Positions 1-11,849 of a stretch of DNA of 64,000 bases are shown here, piece by piece (within the stretch, counting starts at the first letter, position 1; each line of letters begins with the position of its first letter). Below the pieces are notes generated by a model, which saw nothing but the letters and a program-made list of their open reading frames with translations, was not told the origin of the DNA and made no database searches. A program made the position numbers and the translations under genes. The stretch comes from Symbiodinium natans (taxonomy: Eukaryota > Sar > Dinophyceae > Suessiales > Symbiodiniaceae), in contig CAJNDS010000247.1 of NCBI GenBank assembly GCA_905221605.1, positions 315,138-379,137 of the forward strand, given 5' to 3'.

Positions 1-369
1 TTGGGTGCTCCCAGCCACATGGTTTGAAAACCATGGATTTGATGGAAAACACTGGTTTTGCCGATGTTTTTGGGGCTCCATCCTTCAACAACATTGGTAA
101 AACCAATGTTATCCGTGATTTTCGTGATCTGAGGCTCTCTCCCAGCCAAAATTTCTCGAGGTAGTACCAGGCAACAAACTCGAATCCTGCAAATTCTCGA
201 GTACAAAAACCTCCATATAATCAATCACGCCCCAATACGCAAGACATGCCATCTATCCAAAAACTATACCTTAGCCACCATATCTCAAACAATCATCCCC
301 CGATAAGCAAAACCTAATATCTATACTAAACACTGTACCTTAGCAACATATCTTAAGACATCACGCCCT

Positions 370-1262
370 AAGGCTCCTACAAATTTAATAAGGTTCCTAT
401 CAATTTAAACAGGATTCTTATTCATGTTACTGGGATTCGCATAGGGTTCTCATTAATTCTACAGGATTCCTATTGGATTAGGCTCATATTAGTTTAGTAG
501 GATTCCTATCAGTTCTTGTTTTTGGATTCTATTGTTTTTTCTTTCGGCCTGTTGGTTCCTATTGATTGTAGAAAGATTCCTTCTCGTTTTAATAGGGTTC
601 CTGTGAATTGTAATTCGGGGTCTTTTTGATTTGTTAAGGGTTGCATTCATTTTAGTAGGCTTCCTTCCTATTGACTGTTGTCCGGTTCCGATAAGTCAAT
701 AGAAGATTCCTATTTATCTTCATAGGATTCCAGAAAAAGTTTCATAGAGTTCCGAATTATTAATGAGGCTCCTATTGTTTTGTAATAAGAGTCCTATAAA
801 TTTAATCAGTTTCTTATTCATGTTAATGAGGTTCGTGTTAATATTAAAGGGGATCTCATTCACTTTCAAGGGATTCCTATGGTTTAGACTCATGTTCATT
901 TTAATCGGGTTCGTTGTTATTTTTCTAAAGGTTCACATTTTCTTTACAGGAGTCCGATTGGTTCCTATGTAACAGGATTCCTGTTAATTCTACGAGGATT
1001 CTCATAAGCTTATGAGGAGCCTCCAATTCATTTTAAGAGGCTTCCTATTGACTTTACGGCGCCGATTAATTTGAAACAGGGTTCCTATGGATTCAAATAG
1101 AGGATTCCCATTGTTGTTTATAGGATTCCATAAAGTTGTCCCATTTGTTTTAGTAAAGCTCCTACACATTTAATAAGATTCCTATCAATTTAAGTAGGGT
1201 TCTTTTTCATTTGAACCCCATTTATTAAATTTGATCGGAACCCTATTCGAATCAATTGGATT
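370..1262. repeat. Degenerate ~21-bp A+T-rich tandem repeat
   Basis: The phrase AGGATTCCTATTAATTTTAA, with many substitutions (GGTTCCTAT, GGATTCTTAT, GGGTTCTCAT), recurs about every 20-23 bases. Short open frames here are by-products of the repeat. Bases 1-370 are A+T-rich, are less clearly repetitive, and show no gene. Confidence 0.6.
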
Positions 1263-1449
1263 CCTATTTAAACTCACAGCATGCAATCCACGAGCAAATT
1301 GTTCAGGTCACTTCTGCTAGAATTAATTGTTATGGGAGCTGCCCAAAAAAATAAAACGACCGCGCGTTGCGGGATCTTGGGGGGAGGGGAGAGACAGGGA
1401 GAAATACAGAATATTCAGCCCAAAAGGGTAGGTACATGGGGGGGTAGCA

Positions 1450-1574
1450 TATATATATATATATATATATATGGTAGCATGTATATATATACATACACAT
1501 ATACATATACATATACATATACATATGTATATACATGCACATGTATATATGTATGTGTATATATATGTATATGA
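1450..1574. repeat. TA / TACATA microsatellite
   Basis: A run of TA dinucleotides passes into TACATA and TGTATA hexamer variants. It gives open frames rich in Tyr, Ile, Thr and His on both strands, which I do not treat as genes. Confidence 0.9.
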
Positions 1575-1577
1575 AAT

Positions 1578-1916
1578 GTGGGAAGCGTTGAGCCAATCTC
1601 TGCAGAGCCGAAGGTCTTGCTATCGGAACGCTTCTTCAACAACCTGGATACTTATCCAGTGCACCCTTTGACCCAGGACAGGTCTGAATGCACACTACGC
1701 TGCAAAAGCAGTCCCACACCGCATGCAGGCATCATGGTGCTTGGTCGAGCTCGACGCACTGAACCTTGCGAAGGGCTTGTTCGGAGCTCAGATGGTGATG
1801 AGAGCACACGAAGCGAAACCCAAGCAATCCCAGAAGCGGGCGAGAAACAGCTACCAGTAGCAAAACGCAGAGTGCAGCACTGGCCCCTTGTCGAGGAGGC
1901 AGGAGTTGCCCGGTGA
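1578..1916 (+). CDS. Possible exon, unknown protein (112 codons)
   Basis: This frame runs from the end of a microsatellite to a TGA. The later part is rich in Glu, Arg and Ser (TEPCEGLVRSSDGDESTRS) and reads somewhat like coding sequence. No domain is recognised. The opposite strand also has a 65-codon frame, so this could be chance. Bases 1930-3120 that follow show no convincing gene; they are A+T-rich and low in repeats. Confidence 0.2.
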   Translation: MGSVEPISAEPKVLLSERFFNNLDTYPVHPLTQDRSECTLRCKSSPTPHAGIMVLGRARRTEPCEGLVRSSDGDESTRSETQAIPEAGEKQLPVAKRRVQHWPLVEEAGVAR

Positions 1917-3439
1917 CGAGCCCACTCAAGGCTTCGGATGTTTATGGTAATACCATAAATATTAACATGACATTAACAAATAGTACCATGAAAAGTACAA
2001 TAATCGAATATCAGAACAACAAAACTTTAAAAGTTCAAGACTAGAGCAGTTGAACAATGGAACAATCTAGTCACATAAGAGGTTGATAAAGTAATCGTAC
2101 ACTGCAAGAATAGTAGAAAATCATACAATCTTATAAGAAGACATTCCAAAAGCAGCTAACCATGTAGCAACATTCATTCAAAATAATTGCATATTCATCT
2201 GTGAGTTGATGGGTCAAGGAAAGGCTTGGCCTCCCCCGTGTGTGTGTGGGCAATTTGCAACATAAACACAGGTGTCATGTGATGGAGAGAGCGCAAAGCC
2301 CCTGTATTCCTTCCTACATTCAGAGAGGGTTGTGTGGGCACACCTCAGTTACTGCTTTTGTTTCAGGCATTCGCCAACGTTTCTTTGTGAGTCAACCTCT
2401 CATCCGCCTTTCCATGAGACCCGTAAAAGAAATCTTACGAGGTATATGCAATGAGCTCATTTGCGTGTGAATGGAGATAACAAGCAAAGCAATGAATGTA
2501 TGAATGAAGTGTGCGGCTCCGTTGAATTATCTTGGTAGGCCGCAGGAATACAACGAACATTTGGGCTCTTATTCATGGTACTTTATGGAGCTCCTATGGT
2601 TATTAATTATAGTATTACACACGGCCCCCAGTATGATTGAATAGAACGGCTTCTGGTCGCTAGTATATTTGGTATAAGCTTCATGGGCCCGTGTACTATA
2701 CCTTTTGGGCCCATTATTGCACTTTGTTTAACAGGCCCTTTGTATCTTCTTTTTATCACGAATAAAGAACTTGTAATCAGAAAAGCTCAGGCATAGCGAG
2801 AGTTCCGAAGTTATTTCCTTGCCCACTAGAACCAATATGTGGGGAGTATCGCTATGGAGCTCTTGCTTGGGTATTAGACACTGTGTGTCTGTGTATGTGT
2901 TGTTGACATTCCGTTTTTACAGAGTGGTTCAAACAGCACCTCACCTCACATCCCATCCGCCCCGCCAACCTCCTCATACCAAATCACCACCACGCAACCT
3001 TGACAGTCGTACATTTTTTAAACCGTCTTGCATACAAAAGTAAAAGGCACTGTCGCGTCTAGCAAGACGGCACATCGGCTTTCACGAGGAGGCTTTTGGT
3101 CGCTTAGAATTGACCCCTTCAGCCCTACATGCTTCCTTCCTGTCTTGCACTCAAAACATCCCATGAACCCCACAATACCCTACAAGCCCTATACAAACCT
3201 GTAAACCTGTTCTGGACGAGGCTTCCCAGAGGGGCGCTTTGCCATGAGGAGGGTCTTCGAAAGGCTGGAGGCAGCGGAGCGCCGTGTGGCTGTGAGTTTA
3301 GGGTCTTCAGGACTTAGAGACTTAGAGTCATATGCCTCTGAATGATGTCGGGCTGGGTTCGACATGATTGGGCTTCAGGGCGTGGGAATTGAGGAATGCC
3401 CTCAGGAAACTGAACCCTTGACTCGCTTCCAAATCCTTC

Positions 3440-3835
3440 ATGATCCGTCAGCCAAAGCTGTGGGGTGCCCCCTCCCGAGGACCTCAACAGCCGAAGTCCT
3501 TTCACGCCTACTCAGTCGGACGCCAAGACACCAGAAAGCTGCCAAAGCATGGGCCAAATCGTTCTGCTTCAAGGAGATGCCACGTCCAGCAGCTAATCCG
3601 GGCCCGCTGGCTCAGGGAACGCCCCGTGTGCAGGACCATGACACTATGCAACTATGCATGGCGTCTCGCGTCTCATGTCGCTGATAGCCACAGCACGACC
3701 TTCCGTGCCATCTCAAGCCACTACCTTAAGGCGTATAGATATCGATTCGAGTTGGACTACGGCTTGCTGCCCCAGAAGGCCAGCACGGCATGCAGTAGCC
3801 CGTTTGTTTTCAAGGAGGCAGAGCCAGCCCCTTGA
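3440..3835 (+). CDS. Possible exon, unknown protein (131 codons)
   Basis: This is an open frame in a G+C-richer stretch. Its C-terminal half, including FRAISSHYLKAYRYRFELDY, looks more protein-like than the overlapping 106-codon frame at 3364-3684. There is no recognisable domain. It could be a decayed exon, and the true start and ends are not resolved. Confidence 0.2.
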   Translation: MIRQPKLWGAPSRGPQQPKSFHAYSVGRQDTRKLPKHGPNRSASRRCHVQQLIRARWLRERPVCRTMTLCNYAWRLASHVADSHSTTFRAISSHYLKAYRYRFELDYGLLPQKASTACSSPFVFKEAEPAP

Positions 3836-4114
3836 AAAGTTGCAGGTGAAATCCTTCTGCAAGTCTCAGTTTGACGTCTCAAATTCTGTGGCACTGCCCT
3901 CAGAAGGCTAACAATGTAACAAGGTCACCTGAGCTCTGTGCCTCTGAAGTCCTTTCGCGGAAGGTGTCTTCTGTGGCTTGGTCGTAACAAGCAGCGGGCT
4001 GATTGCGAGCCGGTGGTGCAACTCCCCAAAGTCAAAAGTGCGAGTCGGCCGTGATGCCTGGGGTCCCTGCAAGATTTGCCCCGAGCAGATGAGTTCGCCT
4101 GGCCACCGGAGCTT

Positions 4115-4756
4115 TTAATTGGCTTTGAAGCCATGAAAGCGCATGAAGACAGTTCGATTCCTCCACGGCATGCATAGCAGGCATAGCACATTCAGACTGT
4201 CGAACTCCTGCGAGGGATGCAGTGCCACTCCCACGCACTGTAGCCATTGAGCCAGTATAACATAGCTCTGTTCTGGCTGGGCGCACAGTGACGCGACACG
4301 GCGCTGGCATGTGTTCATGCTCGGAAATGGCCGTTTCGAAGTGTCGCCGCTTTTTCCCGGGTGCTCTGCTGCCTCTACTGCCAGAAGCTTACGGCATGCG
4401 ATATCCCCGATTCCCGTGATGGCAAGTCTGATATAACGACCTTGTGCCGCTTGTGCCAGGTCGGCATCTTGTGCAGGCCTGAGAAACTGCCAGTTGCCTT
4501 GGACTGCTGGGACTGACGTGACGTGGGGAACCTGACATGATCTCACATGAGAACACCCATAGAACACCCATTCTACGCCACGCGCTTCAATTCTGGTCCT
4601 CACAACACCCTGAGCTGCATGGCCCGGCGCTCCCCTGGAGCTGCTCCGCACATGTGAATGAGTGAGCATGACTGAACCATATGAGAGACTTCGGGAAAGA
4701 AACTCCCAGGCTTGATGCTGTCGGCAGCACAAAGCAATCGGAGCCAAGGCACCCAT
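4115..4756 (-). CDS. Unrecognised 213-codon open frame
   Basis: This is the longest open frame in the first 16 kb. The translation has mixed composition (many Cys, His, Arg and Gln), no hydrophobic segments and no domain I know. Overlapping frames on the same strand are also open, which is common in this G+C-rich stretch, so length alone is weak evidence. Confidence 0.2.
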   Translation of the reverse strand: MGALAPIALCCRQHQAWEFLSRSLSYGSVMLTHSHVRSSSRGAPGHAAQGVVRTRIEARGVEWVFYGCSHVRSCQVPHVTSVPAVQGNWQFLRPAQDADLAQAAQGRYIRLAITGIGDIACRKLLAVEAAEHPGKSGDTSKRPFPSMNTCQRRVASLCAQPEQSYVILAQWLQCVGVALHPSQEFDSLNVLCLLCMPWRNRTVFMRFHGFKAN

Positions 4757-5055
4757 TCGAGCATCCTAGCACTCCACTTAGCCGTTGGGCAAGCCCCTGG
4801 CGGTAGTCTGGCGCAGGTGCTATCACAGAAGAGCTTCAACAGCGCTTTGACCGCATCAAGGCGCGGGTGAAGTAGACGAAGTCGTTCTTCCGTGTCACAC
4901 TACATGTGGTGAATGATAAGGGCATGGAGACTTGCACAATGAGCTGCTAACATGCGCCAACGAAGCTGAGCTGCTCAGGAGCTGATGGAACAAAGCGACG
5001 ACGTGAGTCCTGCAGAAGTTGTTTGGCAGCCTGCGCTTGTTCCTCTGTGTCACGG

Positions 5056-5364
5056 ATGTCACAGCAGGATGATGCTGAGCTCCGCAGCAACTTCTCGGAG
5101 ATTGAGAAGCAGCTGGAGGTGCCAACATGTGCCGGCATGTACCAGTCGTTCTCGTTGCGCCCGGTCGACGAAACATACAAGAAATGACAGCATGTCCAGG
5201 AGCTGAAACGGGGGAAAGTGAGCTTGGAAGAGGCGAAGGAGCAGCTGGACAGGCAAGGGCTAAGGAACATCCACGCTCTCAGAATTGGCCTCCGTGGTGC
5301 TATCATCCGTACGCAGAAAAAATCCCACCTTCAGGGGCCACCCTTATGCGGCAAGTTTCGCTGA
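5056..5364 (+). pseudogene. Coiled-coil fragment with one in-frame TGA
   Basis: From an ATG at 5056 the frame reads MSQQDDAELRSNFSEIEKQL and continues to TGA at 5185-5187. The same frame then resumes as a Lys/Glu-rich helix (HVQELKRGKVSLEEAKEQLD) and ends at TGA 5362-5364. About 102 residues are open apart from the one stop. The heptad-like Leu/Glu/Lys pattern suggests a coiled coil. Either the stop is a lesion in a decaying gene or a very small intron lies at the break. The reverse strand also has open frames here, but their composition is poorer. Confidence 0.35.
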
Positions 5365-5459
5365 CACCCGAAGCCCTGATCTCTTCATGGGTTCACTCGC
5401 CAGGATAGACCCTACCCCTCAGCCTAAGCCCCTTAATCCCTCCGCAAAAGACCTCAGCT

Positions 5460-5487
5460 CTGAACCCTAAACCCTAAACCCTAAACC
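5460..5487. repeat. Interstitial CCCTAAA patch
   Basis: Three to four copies of the CCCTAAA heptamer, the plant-type and dinoflagellate telomere unit, are followed by CCCCCGAAAGG. Confidence 0.9.
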
Positions 5488-5811
5488 CCCGAAAGGGCGC
5501 CTTGGGCCAGGTCTCGCGAGCATCTGGACCACGCCGCGGACTCAGGGCTGAGGCATTTTAGGTTGATGTGACCTTGAGCCAGGCTCATTATTTAAGTATA
5601 GGGAAGGAGAGTTTTCCCTGGAAGTTTATTGAGGAGGATCTAGGTTTTTGGGGGTTTAGGGGATGTTTCGGGCTTCGGGATTTTCAGAGATGTTTAAGTT
5701 GTTTTTGCCAAGTTCGCGAAGCGCCTGGTGGAATTCCAGGCTGATGCCGCCTGGACAGCCACCTGCACAGCTCTCAGCTTCACCTCGCCAGTTCTCCCAA
5801 TCGTGGTCCCC

Positions 5812-5970
5812 CTAAACCCTAAACCCCTAAACCCTAAACCCTTTCGGGGTCCCCTGAAGAGATGGGCCCGTGTTTACCAGAAAGGCGCAAAAAGGTAGGA
5901 GCTGATTTGTTGTTGCGAAGTCACTCTCATGGTCGGTTTAGGGTTTAGGGTTTAGGGTTTAGGGTCCTAG
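5812..5970. repeat. Facing CCCTAAA and TTTAGGG patches
   Basis: CCCTAAA copies at 5812-5842 and TTTAGGG copies at 5936-5968 face each other about 95 bases apart. Together they could form an imperfect hairpin. Confidence 0.85.
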
Positions 5971-6420
5971 GGAAAACTGGGGCCTTTCACTTGTAAGGCC
6001 CTCCAAAACTTCTCTGGATGCTAAGGTTTTGCCCTAGCGACAGAGACGCTGGGCGGCAGGTTAACCAAAGAGATCATGACCAGCCTTGAGCGCCGAACTT
6101 TGCTTCTTCAGACCGGGGGGGGAGGGAGGGGGGCAAAGTCTGAAGGAATTGGGCTCGTCTTGAAACACTTCGTGTCCAAGGGTTCTCAGGGTTTGGGTAT
6201 GAACGGGTATGAACTGCTAGGGTTTTGGAATTCTTGCGCTTGGTGAACAATGGCCTTTGCATGCTCTAAGTCTTTCAGCCAGATTGCGGTATCGGTGCAA
6301 GCCTGTCTCGACGATGCACGTGGTGGGACTTACAAATTTTCCGCTCGCTGCCATCTCTGCTGAGTAACTCAGGCGTCTTGCTGCTAACGATTTGCCAGCT
6401 GAAGAGGCGCAGCTTTATGA

Positions 6421-6600
6421 GGCCTAGCAGGACAGGTTGGGTTCTGGACGCTTGCTTCCTCGCAAGCTGAAGTTCCACTGCAGCGCGTCGCTGTTGACGG
6501 GCAGGCTGCAGAGATGCCGCTGTTTCGTATGGCCAACGTGTGCATGCAGAAGAGAGCAGAAGGAGGCGGATCTGCATTGGGGACAGTGCAAAATGCCTAG
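6421..6600 (+). CDS. Possible exon, unknown protein
   Basis: The open frame reads GFWTLASSQAEVPLQRVAVD and ends at TAG 6598-6600. Its codon choice and balanced composition look like coding sequence, better than the overlapping frames. It lies on the same strand as the fragments at 5056-5364 and 6930-7070, so these may be remnants or exons of one plus-strand gene. No domain is recognised. Confidence 0.25.
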   Translation, partial: GLAGQVGFWTLASSQAEVPLQRVAVDGQAAEMPLFRMANVCMQKRAEGGGSALGTVQNA

Positions 6601-6929
6601 AGGAGCACCCTTAGATTGAGCCAAATTCCTGGTTGTCTGCTGGGGATTGCTGGGGTGTTCCAAGAGTGGGCTGAACCGAGCATGCTGAAAGCCTGGCAAG
6701 TCGGGTTTTCGTCACTGGCCTCTCAATTTGTCAACTTCGGTAGTATTGCCCGAAGCGGTCGATCATCTACAGCATGGTGGATGTTACGCACTCGAGCGAG
6801 TCACGAAAGCTACGACAGCGGACTGCAAGCGTGGCAAGCCTACCTTGTTTCAACACCATCCACTCAAACCCTGGAGTCCTGGAGATGCATCACAAGAAAA
6901 AGGCCGTGTAGCTCTTGAAGCTTCCGCGC

Positions 6930-7070
6930 ATGTCAATTTCCGCCATTGGGCTGCGTTCAGGTGAAACTTCCACGCTGGCCCTCGAACTGTTGCAGCAGGT
7001 CAAGGCGGCCATGAAAAGAGGCCCTCTGGTGACTTTGTCGGACGTTGCCGGCATGGCGCATGAGACTTGA
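6930..7070 (+). CDS. Possible exon, helical protein fragment
   Basis: An ATG at 6930 opens MSISAIGLRSGETSTLALEL and continues with LLQQVKAAMKRGPLVTLSDV to TGA at 7068-7070. The composition is protein-like with an amphipathic helix pattern. It is too short to identify. It is probably an exon or exon remnant; the frame ending KRQWDLMKIQATS near 7415 may be a later exon of the same gene. Confidence 0.3.
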   Translation: MSISAIGLRSGETSTLALELLQQVKAAMKRGPLVTLSDVAGMAHET

Positions 7071-7521
7071 AAGGCAAGAGGCCACCGAAGATGCCACAAG
7101 CTGGCTTCCCAGGGTTCCCAAGCCAAGAGTGCGAAGAAACGACTCGGAGTATGGGAGCCTGGGTAGCCTGGGCTTGTCCCAGGCATGGGTGAACTTCGCG
7201 GAGAGTGCTCTCGGCATGCCTTGCAGGGTGTTCTGCCGTTTCTACCTGTGATGCCTTTTCCTTCTTGGGCGTCAGTTAGGCGAAGATGCTGCTGTGCAGG
7301 CGCCCAACCTCCAGCTTGCGTTAGGCTGCATTCTGACCGTCCCATGCGCGTCTTGCAGGTGCGCGAACAATCCAAGAGGCAATGGGACCTGATGAAGATT
7401 CAGGCGACATCTTGAGGGGACGAAGCAGTTTAGAGAGCCAAAGGGCTGAACAAAATGTCTAGAATTGGCACCCTGAAGAGCAGTGATGCGCACCATCCTG
7501 TTCACCCCATAGCCGCTAGCC

Positions 7522-7790
7522 CGCCTAAACCCTAAACCCTAAACCATAAACCCTAAAATGCAAAAAGGCCGACGTTGCCGTCAAGAACAACCACTGGACG
7601 AATCGAGGCCCACCTTTGCTCGATCCCCGGTACCAGAAGCAAAGGTTCAGGGTTTAGGGTTTAGGGTTCAGGGTTTAGGGTTTAGAGTTTTAGGGTCTAG
7701 GTTTTTAGGGTTTTAGGTTTAGGGTTCAGGGTTTAGGGTTTAGAGTTTTAGGGTTTAGGTTTTTAGGGTTTTAGGGTTTAGGGTTTAGGG
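7522..7790. repeat. Telomere-like arrays in both orientations
   Basis: CCCTAAA copies at 7524-7556 are followed by about 140 bases of TTTAGGG with interspersed TTTAGAGTTTTAGGG variants (7648-7790). The variant block itself repeats as a higher-order unit. Confidence 0.9.
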
Positions 7791-8880
7791 CAAATCCCCT
7801 TTTCATGCCCGCGCTTGCACGACTCTGGGGGGTTTTGCCCAAGGTTCTTCCTGGTCTTCGCGCTCCCAGCTGCAACCTCAGCTGCTGCACTTCATTCTTT
7901 GTATGGCGGGGGCTTGGGTCAAGTCCTTGCTGGCATCTTCACCTTTGTGACATGGGCGTTCTTCCTTTTTATCAATTGATCCTTATTGTCTTCAGCAATC
8001 TACAGACGCTCCCAAGCGGGTACTGCTGTGATCTTAAATGTTTGGGCTGCTGTGTACAAAGGCTCACATGTTGGGTCGCGGCCCCCCTTGCGAGCATTGT
8101 AGCACGTGAGCCATTGCGTCCGAGCGACTGCGTCTGGCACTTGCACTCTTCCTCAGCATGTGCTCCATGTCTGGCTGAGTTACCACTCTACTACCTGGTT
8201 GACTGGTTGCTGAGGAGACTTGGGAGTCAGAGCTCAAGAAAGTAGCAGCTGCAGAATGCCTCAGTTACTGAAGTCTTGGCCGATGCAGGAAATGGCGGAC
8301 GCGAAAAGCTGAGGTGGAAGCAGACGCAAAGAAGGCACTTGACTGCATTGGGCAGACTGGCATGTCAAGTTGATGTTGACAGGATGAGAAGGAGAAGCCT
8401 TCACCAAAGAAAGAGTCCAAGAAACAGAAATGAACGCACGAAGTGCTTCATCCTCCTAAAATTGGGGGACTAAAGACAAGCCGCCCAAAGTTGGATGGAG
8501 AGGTGGTTCGAATACAAAATGAAATACAGAAGTTTTTGCTAGCAAATGGTGTGTCTGATTTAATGCACACGCTTACTCAGAAGATTCTTATTTGAGCATT
8601 GATCTAAAGGTCCTTGCATGTGCTTGTAGGCTTTTACTCAAAAGGGTTTGAATCTGCAAGACAGCATGCGAATGCCTTGATGGCCAAGCAAAAACCCATC
8701 CACGAGAGTTGCGTTTCACAGATTTGCAGTACTGAAGTTTAGACAAGCAGGGAATCCCAGTATGGATCGTAAAGCAATTGGATCCCCTGGATATAAGGAT
8801 CCCGCCAAGGCATTGCTAGAACTGGAGGGTGTTGCTCGAGCGATAGAAATCGGCACAGGTTACGAGCATGTCTCACCAAT
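7791..8880. other. No gene supported
   Basis: There is a 146-codon plus-strand frame at 7805-8245 rich in Cys, Leu and Trp, and a Lys/Arg-rich frame at 8276-8473. Neither has a recognisable domain or a convincing composition. The stretch grades into the A+T-rich island. Confidence 0.5.
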
Positions 8881-9479
8881 TATTTTGTCGTCTTGCCAAT
8901 ACTTTTAAATACGAAAGAACATTTTAACGAAAACAATTGGTTTGGATTTGATTCTCGAATGGATTGTCATTTGAGATTGGATTATCATCAAATGGATGGG
9001 CGCCAAATTCGTGAAATTTTTTCGAAGAGAATGATGACGATGAACTAATGTGGTCTTCAGGTATGATTCAGGTATGACTTCTGTAATTTATGGGTTATTG
9101 ATATTTGTATTTAATCGATTAGATTCAATTTGTTTTGAGGATTAAGATGATATCGAAGAAAGATAATAAAATTGAGGATTTCTCTTTCAAGAATTTTAAA
9201 AGAAATAGAAAAAGAATGGTATTATAAGAAATGAATATGAATTTTTTATTGGGGAATGAATTTTGCATTATTGGTAAATCGATTATTATCTGAAAAAATT
9301 CATATTATCTAGGATTTGGAAATTTTAAATACAAATGATTAAGACCCGTATTTTGTTTCTCTATATCGTTCAGTCGTTAAAAAGATATTGTTTTTTAGGA
9401 ATGGCTCGCACGAATATCTTTTATGTATTCGTCTTTCGGATTATTAGAAAAATTTTGTTATTTATATCAATTTAATATT

Positions 9480-10830
9480 TAATCGAAAATGAATCTTAGC
9501 ATTCGAAAGATTTTGATCTTGATTTTATTTTGGATCTTATATTGAAATTTATTCTAAAGATTGAGGGGTTGATTTGATTTTGAATTTGATTTCGGAATCT
9601 ATTCTAAAGATTGTGATCTTGATTATAGATTTAATTTTATATCGATATCTATTTTAAAGATTATGATTTTGATTGCATATTGAATTCTAGAGAGGGTAGT
9701 TGATTATTTTATTTCTTGGAAGAACAATTGAATGGATGGGGGAATGGAATTTCAATATTTAATTTCTGAGATGATTACGATCGAATAAAAAGACGATTCG
9801 GGAATGATGGGGATGAGGGTCGCAAAAGAAAATATGATTTCGGTTTTGAATCCCGTCTTATTTGATCAATAGATTATTATTTGTGTTTTTCAGGGTTCTT
9901 ATATCCTTGTCTAATCGAGAGAATATGGATTTTATTTGTTCGGTTTTCGAATATTTTGTTTTCCGAGATCTAAAATGAAATTATTCATTCTATGTAATAG
10001 ATTTAGGATCTTTCTTTATATTTGAATCAAATATTCAGATTTGTATCCAAATAAAATTCTTAAATTTTCTTGATCATGGATTGATCTTTCTTTCATTTCT
10101 ATTCATATTCTTAATCGAAAGATCATGATTATGATCTTTCTTTGAATTCTAATAGTTTTCCCAAAAAAATAATAGTGAGATTCTTCAATAAATTCTATTT
10201 GAAAAATTAAATTCATATCCAATCACCAGAATAAATTCTTGATCTTTCTTTGATTTCTATCTTAATATCGTATTAAAGATCTTCTTGAATTCTTCTTAAA
10301 TTTCCAAAAAAGATCGAATATTGATATTCTTCTATGAATTCCATCCTTAGATCCAATCGAAAGATCATGATTTTGATCTTTTTTTGAATTCTATCCAAAA
10401 ACCCAAAAGATCGAATATGGATTTGATTCTTTCCATCTTAATATCTAATCAAAAGATCTTGAATTTGGATGTTCCATGAATTCCATCCTATTATCCAATC
10501 AAGAAAAGATCATGATTTGGATCTTTTCTTGAATATCATATCCATTCAAAAGATCGATCATTATCTTTTCTTGAATCCTCTCCTAAGATCTAATCCAAAG
10601 ATCATTTTCTCTTATTTGAATTGCAGATTATTATCCAATCGAAAGACCATGATCTTGATCTTTCCTTGAATATTATCTTATTATTCGAAAGATTATGATC
10701 TTAATCTATCTCTTCCTTGAATTCCGCCCGAATATCTAAATACAAGATCGGATATGATCTAAATGCCTCCATGAATCTCGATCAATTATTCGAACGAAAG
10801 ATCATCATCGGAAAATCTCAAATATATAAT
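9480..10830. repeat. Degenerate GATC-rich satellite, unit ~55-65 bp
   Basis: The phrases AATCGAAAGATCATGAT, TTGATCTTTCTTTGAATTC and CCATGAATTCCATCC recur about every 55-65 bases with heavy divergence. Successive copies keep the order (AATC)GAAAGATCATGAT, then CTTGATCTTTC, then TTGAATTCTATCC, so this looks like an old tandem array. The internal GATCATGATCTTGATC portion is partly palindromic. Confidence 0.55.
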
Positions 10831-11567
10831 CATTTCATCCAAATCATATATATATATATATTCACGAAAAAAAAAATATATATATATATATCAATTAAAT
10901 TAAAATATTGGGGAAGATATGCCTAGGAATCAGTTTTTATGGGAAGAAAAAGAACCGACATCTATATATATATATATATATCAATATATTAGCGGATTCT
11001 ATGCCTCATATTTGCCCTGTCCTTGGTTATGTCCACCATATCGGTCGTGATGAAATTGGATTTCTTTCGTCTGATATTATGAGGATTCATATTGATCTCC
11101 ATTTGGATCATGAATTATATGATTCAATATCCGAGGATTAGATATTCAAAATTTGACGGTAAATCTATCTTTGGCGTCGTTCATGTTCGGCAGCCCGACC
11201 CTTGGGTCGGATGCCCGAAACCCCCCTACATCATTGAGGCCATTTATAAGATTATCTTCTCCCTCAAAAAGAGGGCCGGGCCGGGGCTTGATGAGATATA
11301 CGGGGATATTTTGCGATTTGTTCAGCCAATGTCTTGAAGACGAGCCTCTCGGTCTAGTATATTGTGAATTTGTATAAATTTTGAGGTGCGGATTTATTTG
11401 CGAAATTTCTTTGGGGCGGACGATTGGTTGGCATTGAGAAGAAGGACAATGAAGGGTGACATATCGAAGTGGATATTGATATTCGTCCGATCATTTTATA
11501 TATGATATAAAATAAATCTGTCTTCTATAAACCCCTTATCATAGATAGGGATGATATCCAGGATCGT

Positions 11568-11849
11568 TTGGGGGATCAATATATGGCTTTAGGATTCCGA
11601 TATTTTGTTTCATATGGCGTTGGATTGGAATCGATGTCATTCTTCTCGTCCCCCCCGGCGGTAATCCTTCAGAAAGAGGTCCGTAATATTTTTAATGAAA
11701 TGCGTCCCCACGAAGTTCTTCAAGATTGTCAGGCGTATACGCCGGCGTCTATGATTTTTGTTCACTTCTGCCATGGGGATAGCGCCCATCTCGTTTTTTG
11801 GATATTTTGGAAGGCTCGTATCGAGGATAACAAGGATATCCCTTTATAG
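11568..11849 (+). CDS. Possible gene remnant inside the A+T-rich island
   Basis: This is the most protein-like frame of the island. It includes GDQYMALGFRYFVSYGVGLE followed by a Phe/Ser/Pro stretch and ends with KARIEDNKDIPL. The first ATG is at 11583, and the open frame also extends upstream of it. Another protein-like frame lies at 11092-11337 (VRQPDPWVGCPKPPYIIEAI). I recognise neither. They may be parts of one decayed gene. Confidence 0.2.
   Translation: MGDQYMALGFRYFVSYGVGLESMSFFSSPPAVILQKEVRNIFNEMRPHEVLQDCQAYTPASMIFVHFCHGDSAHLVFWIFWKARIEDNKDIPL

Noticed and set aside
7805-8245. 146-codon plus-strand frame rich in Cys and Leu
   Set aside because: No motif, unconvincing composition, and next to telomere-like repeats; likely chance.
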